Shown here piece after piece: positions 8,855 to 16,819 of a stretch of 43,885 nt of DNA. A program made the position numbers and the translations under genes. A model generated the notes under the pieces. That model did not search any database, had not been told where the DNA came from, and saw nothing but the letters and a program-made list of their open reading frames with translations. Each line of letters opens with the position of its first letter. Within the stretch, counting starts at the first letter, position 1. This DNA is from Carboxylicivirga marina (GTDB taxonomy: Bacteria > Bacteroidota > Bacteroidia > Bacteroidales > Marinilabiliaceae). The DNA lies in contig NZ_JAENRR010000043.1 of the NCBI RefSeq assembly GCF_016612505.1, positions 1 through 43,885 on the forward strand, in the 5' to 3' direction.

Positions 8855-10882
8855 ATGAATATAATTCTTATAAGTTTTTATTATAAGATACTATTGTTAA
8901 TGCCATGGCCTTTAACAATTAATGGGCAAGATACATCTACGCTTAACTTAGATGAAATACAGGCCTTGTTTTATCAGATTATAGCGCTACTTGGCTTGTC
9001 AATGGCTGTTTACTTGTATATTAACTTTCGAAATAACAAGAAAAGAAGCAGCTCAACAAGAGCTATTCATACGCCAACAGACGAAGCCACAAGCATTTCC
9101 AAACAACTCCAACAGCTGATCAATCTCATTCCTTATGCCGCTTGTATCGCCAATGAAAATCAAAAGGTAGTATATTATAACGAACAATATAAAAATCTCG
9201 TTACACATAAAGCGTTAGATAATCATCAAAGTTGGGACAAGCAATTACTAATTGACAAATCACAAATAAACTTAAGTAATAACGGAGAGTTTATTGCAAC
9301 AAACAAGGGGCTAAAAACATTCAAATTAAATATTAAACCTATTGACTATAAGAAATTAGGTCTTACCCTCTATTCGGTAATTATCGAAGATATATCGCAT
9401 TTACAAGACCTGCAGGATGACATTGAAAAACGAAAAGGTTATTTAAAAAACACCATAGCAAACGCCAGCTTTCCTGTTATTATTATTGATGAGGACTTAA
9501 ATATATTTGAATCAAACAAGCACTTTTACAACATTATAAAATCCAAAAGAAATAAGCTTACTCAAGAACCATTAATCAACTATTTCCCTGAAGATGAGCG
9601 TGAAATAATTCGACAACACCTTACCAATGGTTTAAACAATGAAAATAAGCAACAAGTTTTCCATCTTTCTACTAGCGATAAACAATCAATCCCTGTTGAG
9701 CTAAATGTGATACCTTTTAACTTTTTCGGCTCAACCTCCACAATATGTTTCTTCAAAGACATTTCGGAGCGACAACACATGGAAAAAGAAATTTTAAAAG
9801 CTAAACAACAAGCTGAAGAATCAGACCGATTAAAATCATCGTTTTTAGCAAACATGTCTCATGAGGTACGGACACCATTAAATAGTATTATGGGCTTTAC
9901 TGAATTAATGAGTGATGAACAGCTAAAAGCGCATGAACGCAAAGAATTTCATAACATAGTTAAAGCCAGTTCCAGCGAATTACTTAATCTATTGAATGAC
10001 ATAATGGAATTCTCTAAAATTGAATCGGGGCTGATTCAATTAGATTATTCAAAAATAATACCACATGACATCGTAAGCGAGCTAAGGGATTACGCCAGTT
10101 CACAAACCACCAATAACGAGCACCTTGACATCATCATTAAAGAACCTGTTGGTTTAGGTGACATGCCGGATTTAAAATCGGATAAAAAGCGTATTAAACA
10201 AGTTCTTCGTCACCTCATAGATAACGCTATTAAATTTACTTATAACGGAACGATTACTTTGTCTTATCAATACAGACTCGACAATTCGGTTGAGTTTATT
10301 GTATCTGATACAGGCATTGGCATCCCTCATAAGAAAATCCCTAATATTTTCCATAAATTCAGGCAAGCCAATGATGATAATTCCCGTGATTTTGGCGGAG
10401 CCGGATTGGGCTTAAGCATATGTAAGCATCTTGCAAATGTTTTAGGAGGATTCCTTTGGGTTTCATCAATTGAAAATCATGGATCAGAGTTTCACTTTAT
10501 CTTACCGTCACAAAACGATTCATCACAAAACTACCGCTATAACAATGCCATTATCTTCTATTCTAATACACCGCAACCCGCCCCTGTATTAATTGAAGAA
10601 TCAAAAAGCCTGCTACTATTTTCATTTTCGGCATTACTTAACGTCCCAATGGCTCACAATGTATCGGTCATCGTTTTAAAAACGGTCTTATCAAAAGATG
10701 AATTGGCAATGTTAATGGCTATTCCTCAAATACAATCGGCAACCATTATTTTGTATGGTAAAAAACAAATTGAAGTCATTCACAGTCCAATAGCAAAAGA
10801 TTTGAACCTAATACTTAAGAACAAAATTGAGCTCAAAAAGTACATTAGAAAATGCATTGAACGAAAGCTAAGTAGCCTATAA
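8855..10882 (+). CDS. Membrane PAS-PAS sensor histidine kinase with C-terminal extension
   Basis: 675 residues from the ATG at 8855, preceded by a strong purine-rich site (GGAAGGAGA, 8837-8845) that is unusual in this phylum and fixes the start. An N-terminal hydrophobic segment and a second helix (about residues 38-58) anchor it. Two PAS-like domains follow (about 90-190 and 195-310). HisKA has the phospho-acceptor His336 in NMSHEVRTPLNSIMGF, and HATPase_c shows NAIKFTYNG, SDTGIGIP and GGAGLGLSICKH. About 120 residues then follow the ATPase domain. They look like an alternating alpha/beta domain but lack a recognisable receiver Asp. No response regulator is adjacent, so its partner is elsewhere. 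Its stop overlaps the convergent gene by 6 bp. Confidence 0.88.
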   Translation: MNIILISFYYKILLLMPWPLTINGQDTSTLNLDEIQALFYQIIALLGLSMAVYLYINFRNNKKRSSSTRAIHTPTDEATSISKQLQQLINLIPYAACIANENQKVVYYNEQYKNLVTHKALDNHQSWDKQLLIDKSQINLSNNGEFIATNKGLKTFKLNIKPIDYKKLGLTLYSVIIEDISHLQDLQDDIEKRKGYLKNTIANASFPVIIIDEDLNIFESNKHFYNIIKSKRNKLTQEPLINYFPEDEREIIRQHLTNGLNNENKQQVFHLSTSDKQSIPVELNVIPFNFFGSTSTICFFKDISERQHMEKEILKAKQQAEESDRLKSSFLANMSHEVRTPLNSIMGFTELMSDEQLKAHERKEFHNIVKASSSELLNLLNDIMEFSKIESGLIQLDYSKIIPHDIVSELRDYASSQTTNNEHLDIIIKEPVGLGDMPDLKSDKKRIKQVLRHLIDNAIKFTYNGTITLSYQYRLDNSVEFIVSDTGIGIPHKKIPNIFHKFRQANDDNSRDFGGAGLGLSICKHLANVLGGFLWVSSIENHGSEFHFILPSQNDSSQNYRYNNAIIFYSNTPQPAPVLIEESKSLLLFSFSALLNVPMAHNVSVIVLKTVLSKDELAMLMAIPQIQSATIILYGKKQIEVIHSPIAKDLNLILKNKIELKKYIRKCIERKLSSL

Positions 10883-11518
10883 AACTTCCAAATCGAATTC
10901 GATTATTATATGATACTCTCCAGAAACGGCACTCCCATAGTTTGTCGCCGGAAAAAACCGCCAACTATATGGCATAGATTTAGCTACTTCTTCAACCGCC
11001 TTATCGATTAGCGGATGTAATTTTTTAACCAGGTAAAAACTATACACTTCGCCAGATGAATTCACTTTTAAAGCCAACACAACCTCACCTTCAACATCTT
11101 CATTAATTGCCCGCTTAGGATAACTTAGGTTATTAACTAAATATAAATAAGGAACTAATGGACTTCCTTGAAACAAGCAAGGTGTTTTTCTTTTTAGTTC
11201 ATGCCTGTCAACTCCACTCAACATCAATAACTCTTCGCGGTCGAAATCATATTCATAATCCAAAATTCCATTTAAATTATAAAAACGCCAACGACCAACC
11301 ATTTCATTGTTACTATACTTTCCTTGTTCAATTATTTTACCTTTATAATATGTGATGCTTTTTCCTTGTTTTGTTTCAACATTACTCTTTAAAACCCAGT
11401 TAACATACTTATACACCCCATCATTCTTAGTTACCACCATCGTTTCCTGAGCACCACATTTTAGACCTAATCCTATAAGTATGATGGGTAAAATATATTT
11501 TAATGAAACTAAACTCAC
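10877..11518 (-). CDS. Exported protein with MORN-like repeats and TonB C-terminal domain
   Basis: 213 residues from a GTG (the frame has no suitable ATG). The N-terminus (SLVSLKYILPIILIGLGLKCGA) is a signal peptide. The Cys is preceded by Lys and is not a convincing lipobox. Residues 30-90 contain toxin/MORN-like repeats (GKSITYYKGKIIEQGKYSNN, GRWRFYNLNGILDYEYDFD). The last 90 residues form a TonB C-terminal domain (SYPKRAINEDVEGEVVLALKVNSSGEVYSFYLVK). Without an N-terminal membrane anchor plus Pro-rich linker it is not a standard energy transducer. In Bacteroidetes such soluble TonB-C domains are common and of unclear role. Convergent with the kinase gene, overlapping it by six bases. Confidence 0.75.
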   Translation of the reverse strand: MSLVSLKYILPIILIGLGLKCGAQETMVVTKNDGVYKYVNWVLKSNVETKQGKSITYYKGKIIEQGKYSNNEMVGRWRFYNLNGILDYEYDFDREELLMLSGVDRHELKRKTPCLFQGSPLVPYLYLVNNLSYPKRAINEDVEGEVVLALKVNSSGEVYSFYLVKKLHPLIDKAVEEVAKSMPYSWRFFPATNYGSAVSGEYHIIIEFDLEVL

Positions 11519-11702
11519 GCTTGCTTATTGTATATTATTAATTGTTGAATATACAACTAAAGATACAAGTCTATAATTAAAACCAGTAATTTGTAGTCTA
11601 GAACTGTTCTTATTCCTACTTTTATAAACGATGATTATATATTCATTCACATTATCGATGAATACTCACTGACATCACAAATTACAAACTTAACTTACAT
11701 AA

Positions 11703-12389
11703 ATGAACGAAATAATTGAAGAACTGGAGAAGTCAATTGACGATTTTGTTTTATCGAAGCTGGAAAAGAAAATCATTTCAGCGAAGTTAGACACCAAGGA
11801 TTTTGGTAAAGATGAACTTCTCAAACTGCGAACACATCTTTTTAAAATAGCCAAAGACAAATGCACGGATAGAAAGCACAAAAATCTCATCAACTGGCTT
11901 GAGGAAGCAAATATTTTTTTACTTCCCGATTCTATCGAACCTTTTTATTGCCGCAGCTATTTTAGCCCGGGAAGTGATTGCTTAATGACCATTATTAAAC
12001 AATTAAACAAATGCACTACTTCTGCTGACATTTGTGTATTTACAATTAGTGACGACCGAATTCGGGACGAAATTGTTAGTGCAATCAATCGCGGCATTAA
12101 AGTTCGTATTATTTCTGACGATGATAAAACAATGGATAGAGGCTCAGATATGGACTACCTATCGGATAATGGTGCTGAAGTTAAAATTGACCATTCTCCG
12201 CATCACATGCATCATAAGTTCGCAATATTTGACAGCAAAGTATTGCTAACAGGAAGTTACAACTGGACACGCAGTGCTTCTGAATTCAATCAGGAAAACA
12301 TTATTGAAACCAACAATACTGAAGCTTTAGAGAAATATATTAAAGAATTTGAACGTCTTTGGAACCTGATGTATAAACTACATTATTGA
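11703..12389 (+). CDS. Phospholipase D-like nuclease/hydrolase
   Basis: 228 residues with a single HKD motif, H170-x-K172-x4-D177, in HHMHHKFAIFDSKVLLTGSYNWT; the GSYNWT extension is typical of the Nuc/PLD6 branch. Members work as dimers to build one active site from two motifs and hydrolyse phosphodiesters of nucleic acid or cardiolipin. The first 75 residues are a charged helical domain without homology I recognise. The catalytic domain begins at FYCRSYFSPGSDCL. No signal peptide, so it acts in the cytoplasm. It stands alone, with an A/T palindrome and the RNA candidate downstream. Substrate unknown. Confidence 0.85.
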   Translation: MNEIIEELEKSIDDFVLSKLEKKIISAKLDTKDFGKDELLKLRTHLFKIAKDKCTDRKHKNLINWLEEANIFLLPDSIEPFYCRSYFSPGSDCLMTIIKQLNKCTTSADICVFTISDDRIRDEIVSAINRGIKVRIISDDDKTMDRGSDMDYLSDNGAEVKIDHSPHHMHHKFAIFDSKVLLTGSYNWTRSASEFNQENIIETNNTEALEKYIKEFERLWNLMYKLHY

Positions 12390-12709
12390 GAAATTTCAGT
12401 TCCATAATATATTTGCAACATACTTTTTTTAAAAAAAGTAAACGATTATCATCTTTCTGCATAAATATGCAAAAACAATGCATTATATTCGTTTTGGCTT
12501 TTGACTGGAACTCCTTCTGGCAAGGACAATTCCATCACAGCAGCCCGTGGGTCGATTTCGGCCAAAAGCCTTTTCTTCTTTTTAATATATATAGCATGGT
12601 TTCTTGTTGTGTTATAAATATTGCTTCTTTATTATCAGATTCTAAGTAATTATACTCAAACATTTATCATTTTTTGATAATTTTACGCGTCCAATTTAAA
12701 AGTAGTAAA
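12390..12709. other. 320-bp gap with palindromes and an RNA candidate
   Basis: Contains a perfect 20-bp palindrome TACTTTTTTTAAAAAAAGTA (12421-12440), a smaller palindrome GCATA-AA-TATGC (12459-12470), the structured RNA candidate at 12496-12583 and a -7-like element TAATTTTA (12678-12685) in front of the DUF1599 gene. The RNA candidate is clearly richer in G+C than its A/T-rich flanks. The frames that cross it are not convincing proteins. Confidence 0.6.
12496..12583 (+). ncRNA. Candidate structured small RNA (unknown family)
   Basis: A closing stem GGCTTTTG (12496-12503) pairs with CAAAAGCC (12563-12570). Inside it a two-part hairpin forms: TGGAA/TTCCA (12506-12510, 12530-12534) enclosing TCCTT/AAGGA (12512-12516, 12522-12526) with a CTGGC loop. 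A second small hairpin uses GTCG/CGGC around 12551-12562. The plus strand ends in TTTTCTTCTTTTT (12571-12583) and has a near-consensus -7 element (TATATTCG, 12484-12491) placing a start at about 12496. Together these suggest a free-standing RNA of roughly 75-90 nt. It does not match a tRNA cloverleaf, SRP RNA or a riboswitch I know. Strand choice rests on the T-run. Confidence 0.5.
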
Positions 12710-13267
12710 GTGACCAAAACAGATAGTCAATTCGACCACGTCATAAAAATTTGCAAAGACATCTTTGAAAAGAAGATGAAAGATTATGGCACAGCCTGGC
12801 GCATTCTTCGCCCATCAAGCATGACCGATCAAATTTTCATTAAAGCCCAGCGCATAAGAAGTATTGAAACAAAAGGCACTTCAAAAGTTGACGAAGGCGT
12901 TAGAGATGAATTTATTGGCATAGTTAACTACTGTTCAATGGCATTGGTACAGCTTGATCTTAAACCGGCAGAACAACCAGAGATGAATCAGGAAGAAGCC
13001 TTAAAAATGTACATGGATAACATTTATTCATCCAAAGCTTTAATGGAGAATAAGAACCATGATTACGATGAGGCATGGCGTAAAATGCGAATTAGCTCCT
13101 TCACAGATCTTATTTTGATGAAACTTCATCGCACAAAACAAATTGAAGACAATCAAGGACAAACAATAATATCCGAAGGCATCGACGCCAACTACATGGA
13201 CATGATTAATTACGCTATTTTCGCGTTAATTAAACTAGAGTTTCCTGAAGATGAAGACAATGCATAA
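12710..13267 (+). CDS. DUF1599 domain protein, internally duplicated
   Basis: 185 residues from the GTG at 12710; the open frame extends to a TTG at 12674, but a -7-like box (12678-12685) lies inside that extension and family members start as (M)TKTDSQFDHV. Two copies of one helical unit are visible: KKMKDYGTAWRILRPSSMTD followed by KAQRIRSIE, and ENKNHDYDEAWRKMRISSFTD followed by KLHRTKQIE. This is the DUF1599 family, whose all-alpha fold recalls nucleotide pyrophosphohydrolases; activity is unproven. It is followed after 12 bp by the BT_3928-type gene and then tpiA, an arrangement conserved in Bacteroidetes, so one transcript is likely. Confidence 0.85.
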   Translation: MTKTDSQFDHVIKICKDIFEKKMKDYGTAWRILRPSSMTDQIFIKAQRIRSIETKGTSKVDEGVRDEFIGIVNYCSMALVQLDLKPAEQPEMNQEEALKMYMDNIYSSKALMENKNHDYDEAWRKMRISSFTDLILMKLHRTKQIEDNQGQTIISEGIDANYMDMINYAIFALIKLEFPEDEDNA

Positions 13268-13279
13268 ATAACTTCACGC

Positions 13280-14488
13280 ATGCTGAGATTAATTAGTCGC
13301 CTTATTGTAGGCATCGTTTTTCTATTTTCTGGTTTTGTAAAAGCAGTAGACCCCAAAGGTGGCGCTATTAAAATTGCTGAATATCTTGAAATTATAGGGC
13401 TACACGATACCGAAGATCTATCAATTACTTTAGCAATAGCCCTTTCAACCATTGAATTTATTTTAGGTTTTCATTTAATACTTGGCTTTAAAATTAAACG
13501 AGTAGCTCTTCCTACTCTGGTTTTTATGATTGGTTTTACCATCATCACCTTCTTCATCGCCATTTTTGAACCAGTTTCAGATTGTGGTTGTTTTGGTGAT
13601 GCGATTAAATTAAGCAATTGGGAAACCTTATTTAAGAACCTCATTATATTACCATTCAGCTTGGTGGTTTATTACCAACGAACAAAATATAATGGTGAGC
13701 TTAGCGCTTTAAAACAAAATCTGATAAGTTTTATTGGTTTTTCATTTATAATCGGATTATCAGTTTATAGCCTATATTATTTGCCTGTACTAGACTTTCG
13801 CCCATATCAAGTTGGTGCTAACATACCTGATAACATGAGCATACCTGAAGGTGCTGATGAAGGAGAGTATGAAACAACATTTATACTTGAAAAAGATGGT
13901 GTGAAAAAAGAATTTGGCGTAAATGATTATCCATATGAAGATAGTACTTGGGTATATCTTGAAACAAAAACAAAAGTGATACGTGAAGGCTATCAGCCGC
14001 CTATTAGTGCTCTAAATTTTGAATCAACAGATGGCGACGACTTAACACAGAAAATTATAGACAGCGACTACCCAATATTTTTAGCGGTTGCTCCAAATCT
14101 CGAAAAAGCATCTTCAAAACACATTAAAGAGTTGATAGCATTAAAAAACGCGGCCTTTCAATACGGTTACTCTTTCTATTTTGCTACTGCTTCGTTAACT
14201 GAGGCCTGCTTTAAATTTGACTTGGCGCATCAGGCAGCTTTTGAATACGCTCTTTGTGATGAAACAACACTTAAAACAATTATCAGAGGTAATCCGGGCT
14301 TACTAATAATTCAACAAGGAACAATAATTGCTAAATATAATCACACTCAATTACCTAATGCCAGTTCTTTAAAAAACCCACTTTCACATTCGGTTAAAGA
14401 ACAGCAAAAGGCAAACAATAAAACATGGCTATGGCTTACTTTTATTTCACTATTTGGGTTGATTGTTATAATATTTAAATTCAAATAA
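13280..14488 (+). CDS. BT_3928-family DoxX/MauE-like membrane protein
   Basis: 402 residues. The N-terminal 150 residues hold four membrane helices with DoxX/MauE features: an [21 protein letters not shown] start and a [11 protein letters not shown] motif with a CxC pair, as seen in redox-linked MauE proteins. A large non-membrane domain follows, with a thioredoxin-like pattern but no CxxC, and a C-terminal membrane helix ([17 protein letters not shown]). The family is known by the Bacteroides thetaiotaomicron locus BT_3928 and is of unknown function. It sits between the DUF1599 gene (12 bp) and tpiA (16 bp) as part of one transcription unit. A role in thiol redox or quinone reduction at the membrane is only inference. 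Confidence 0.8.
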   Translation: MLRLISRLIVGIVFLFSGFVKAVDPKGGAIKIAEYLEIIGLHDTEDLSITLAIALSTIEFILGFHLILGFKIKRVALPTLVFMIGFTIITFFIAIFEPVSDCGCFGDAIKLSNWETLFKNLIILPFSLVVYYQRTKYNGELSALKQNLISFIGFSFIIGLSVYSLYYLPVLDFRPYQVGANIPDNMSIPEGADEGEYETTFILEKDGVKKEFGVNDYPYEDSTWVYLETKTKVIREGYQPPISALNFESTDGDDLTQKIIDSDYPIFLAVAPNLEKASSKHIKELIALKNAAFQYGYSFYFATASLTEACFKFDLAHQAAFEYALCDETTLKTIIRGNPGLLIIQQGTIIAKYNHTQLPNASSLKNPLSHSVKEQQKANNKTWLWLTFISLFGLIVIIFKFK

Positions 14489-14504
14489 ACTAAAATTTTT
14501 ATCA

Positions 14505-15260
14505 ATGAGACAAAACATTGTTGCAGGGAACTGGAAGATGAACAACACTTTAGAAGAAGGGGTTGCATTAGCCAAAGAAGTGAATGAAATTTTAAAGGCG
14601 AACAAGCCTAATTGTCAAGTTGTATTAGGTGCTCCATTTATCCACCTTACTGAAGTTGTTAAAGCTGTTGATACTAGCTTAGTTGGTGTAGCAGCTCAGA
14701 ACTGTGCAGATAAAGTTAGCGGTGCATACACTGGAGAAATCTCAGCTCCAATGGTAAAATCTACTGGTGCACAGTATGTTATTTTAGGCCACTCTGAAAG
14801 ACGTGCATACTATGGTGAAACAAATGCCATTCTAAAAGAAAAAACTGATTTGACTCTTGCTAATGACTTAACTCCTATCTTTTGTATCGGAGAAGTATTG
14901 GAAGAGCGTGAAGCTGAGAAGCACTTTGACGTTGTTAAAGAGCAAATCGAAGAAGCATTATTCCACCTTAGTGCAGAAGAGTTTGGTAAAGTAGTATTGG
15001 CATACGAACCGGTATGGGCTATTGGTACTGGCAAAACTGCTTCTCCTGAGCAAGCGCAGGAAATTCATGCATTCATTCGTCAGACTTTAGCTGATAAATA
15101 TGGTGCCGAAGTTGCAGACGCGACAAGTATTCTATACGGAGGTAGCTGTAAACCTTCTAATGCCAAAGAATTATTTGCTAATCCAGATGTGGATGGCGGA
15201 TTAATTGGTGGCGCATCACTTAAAGCAGAGGATTTCCACGGAATTATCGCTGCATTTTAA
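14505..15260 (+). CDS. tpiA: Triosephosphate isomerase
   Basis: 251 residues, full length. It interconverts dihydroxyacetone phosphate and glyceraldehyde 3-phosphate in glycolysis/gluconeogenesis. All catalytic landmarks are present: N-terminal GNWKMN with the active-site Lys, GHSERR with the electrophilic His, [14 protein letters not shown] with the catalytic Glu and the flexible loop 6, and phosphate-binding YGGSC and GGASL. It is the last gene of the DUF1599-BT_3928-tpiA unit and is closed by a strong terminator. Cytosolic. Confidence 0.98.
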   Translation: MRQNIVAGNWKMNNTLEEGVALAKEVNEILKANKPNCQVVLGAPFIHLTEVVKAVDTSLVGVAAQNCADKVSGAYTGEISAPMVKSTGAQYVILGHSERRAYYGETNAILKEKTDLTLANDLTPIFCIGEVLEEREAEKHFDVVKEQIEEALFHLSAEEFGKVVLAYEPVWAIGTGKTASPEQAQEIHAFIRQTLADKYGAEVADATSILYGGSCKPSNAKELFANPDVDGGLIGGASLKAEDFHGIIAAF

Positions 15261-15297
15261 TTAGAGTATAACAACTCAAAATAGTTTTTTCAGGAGA

Positions 15298-15326
15298 AAA
15301 GACCGTCGTTAGGCGGTCTTTTTTTA
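15298..15326 (+). terminator. Terminator of the tpiA unit
   Basis: Eight-bp stem AGACCGTC (15300-15307) and GGCGGTCT (15312-15319) with a GTTA loop and one G-T pair, followed by a run of seven T residues. Confidence 0.92.
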
Positions 15327-15427
15327 TGCCCTTTTGTTTAAAACAATAATAAATAAGAACACATCATGGCTGTATCATTTCGTTTTGTTACGTTTATACT
15401 CTAAATCATTACACAAACACAACAGCT

Positions 15428-16594
15428 ATGAATTCAAATTCTTCGCGTCTGCATGTGATAGACGCCTTAAGAGGTTTTGCCATTGTGGCAATTATGCTCT
15501 TGCACAATCTCGAACATTTTGACTTTTATTTTCTTCCTCCGGATTTGCCCGAATGGATGAAATCACTTGATAAGGGCATCTGGGATACTCTCTTCTTTTT
15601 ATTTGCCAGTAAATCCTATTCCATCTTCGCCTTACTTTTTGGCCTTACATTTTTTATCCAATCGAGCAATCAGGAAAAGAAAGGCAAAGATTTTAGAGGG
15701 CGTTTTGTCTGGCGGTTGGTATTACTCTTTGCTTTCGGAATGCTTAACTCGCTTTTCTTTCAGGGCGACATATTAACCATCTATGCTGTTATTGGCTTAC
15801 TTTTAATTCCCATTGCTAAGCTGAGCAATAAAGTACTAATTGGCATTGCCATTTTGATGTTACTCCAACCTGCCGAATGGTTAGGCCTATTGCATGCCAT
15901 TCAAAATCCTGAACTAGAAATAGTAAATCCTGTTTCCTGGACTTATTTTGGGAAAATGCAGGAATACATTCCTAACCAATCAGCAATTGACACATGGCTT
16001 GGTAATATAACAAATGGGAAAAAGGCTGTTATTTTATGGAATTGGGAAAACGGAAGATTCTTCATCATCTTTGCGATGTTTATTTTTGGCTTAGTTGCAG
16101 GTCGAAAACAAATATTTGTAACATCTGAAGCTTCTAACAAATTTTGGAAATTAGTTTTAATCATATCATCCATTGCATTTATTGTCCTCTACCCTATTCG
16201 CATGGCGCTTCCTGGATGGATTCAAAGTGCAGCAATAGAACGTTCGGTAACCACCATGTTCAATCCCTGGTCTGACATTGCTTTAATGCTGGTGTGGGTA
16301 TCCGGTATCTTCATATTATTTCAATCAAAAGCATTTCATAAGATCTTTATGCTATTCGCCCCTCTTGGCAGAATGAGCTTAACTAACTATGTCATGCAAT
16401 CGGTTTTAGGCTCTAGTTTATACTATGGCTATGGATTGGCATTATACAAATACACAGGTGCTAGCTATAGCTTCTTAATGGCAATACTATTAACACTATT
16501 AACAGGTGGATTCTGTCATTGGTGGGCAAAGCGATACAAACATGGCCCCTTAGAAGGCATTTGGCATAAACTTACATGGATAAGAAGTAAATAA
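15428..16594 (+). CDS. DUF418 family multi-pass membrane protein
   Basis: 388 residues with about nine or ten membrane helices. The start RLHVIDALRGFAIVAIMLLHN matches the YeiB/DUF418 family and the related acyltransferase-3 membrane fold, with the conserved Asp-Ala-Leu-Arg-Gly. The C-terminal DUF418 region shows the typical APLGRMSLTNYVMQSVLGSSLYYG and ends HWWAKRYKHGPLEGIWHKLTW. The family is suspected to act in transport or acylation at the inner membrane; substrate unknown. It is a single-gene unit with its own terminator. Confidence 0.85.
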   Translation: MNSNSSRLHVIDALRGFAIVAIMLLHNLEHFDFYFLPPDLPEWMKSLDKGIWDTLFFLFASKSYSIFALLFGLTFFIQSSNQEKKGKDFRGRFVWRLVLLFAFGMLNSLFFQGDILTIYAVIGLLLIPIAKLSNKVLIGIAILMLLQPAEWLGLLHAIQNPELEIVNPVSWTYFGKMQEYIPNQSAIDTWLGNITNGKKAVILWNWENGRFFIIFAMFIFGLVAGRKQIFVTSEASNKFWKLVLIISSIAFIVLYPIRMALPGWIQSAAIERSVTTMFNPWSDIALMLVWVSGIFILFQSKAFHKIFMLFAPLGRMSLTNYVMQSVLGSSLYYGYGLALYKYTGASYSFLMAILLTLLTGGFCHWWAKRYKHGPLEGIWHKLTWIRSK

Positions 16595-16599
16595 ATAGA

Positions 16600-16626
16600 A
16601 AAAGGGGCCTTTAAAGCCCCTTTTTA
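16600..16626 (+). terminator. Terminator of the DUF418 gene
   Basis: Nine-bp stem AAAAGGGGC (16600-16608) and GCCCCTTTT (16616-16624) ending in a T-run. Being nearly symmetrical, it could also work on the minus strand for the small ORF ending at 16647. Confidence 0.88.
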
Positions 16627-16646
16627 TCATCTCTATGTATAAATTT

Positions 16647-16766
16647 TTAAATCATAAACCCATTCACCATGCTAATGTAAACCAATAATGCTCCTACAAA
16701 AGCTATAGATACTGTTAATAACAACTCTATAAATACCTGCTTAAATAATTTTCGTCTCATACGCAT
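16647..16766 (-). CDS. Possible 39-aa single-pass membrane peptide
   Basis: A short frame beginning MRMRRKLFKQVFIELLLTVS and ending in SMVNGFMI. It has a basic N-terminus followed by one clear membrane helix, the usual form of small bacterial membrane peptides. It starts 53 bp downstream of the Kef-type antiporter gene on the same strand and ends just before a hairpin that could terminate it. A second in-frame ATG lies at 16760. No family is recognised. A regulatory partner of the antiporter is a guess from position. The main doubt is that it could be a chance frame. Confidence 0.4.
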   Translation of the reverse strand: MRMRRKLFKQVFIELLLTVSIAFVGALLVYISMVNGFMI

Positions 16767-16819
16767 TACTTTTACTTCGTTAAGTAATAAGCAATTAACG
16801 TACCAAACTCAATACATCA

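Noticed and set aside
12496-12570. tRNA gene
   Set aside because: The 7-bp outer stem and length suggest one at first, but no U8, D-arm, anticodon arm or TTCGA loop of correct size is present.
12386-12649. A plus-strand frame of 87 codons
   Set aside because: It starts in the tail of the PLD gene at a rare start codon and crosses the structured RNA candidate and A/T-rich spacers. Composition is not protein-like.
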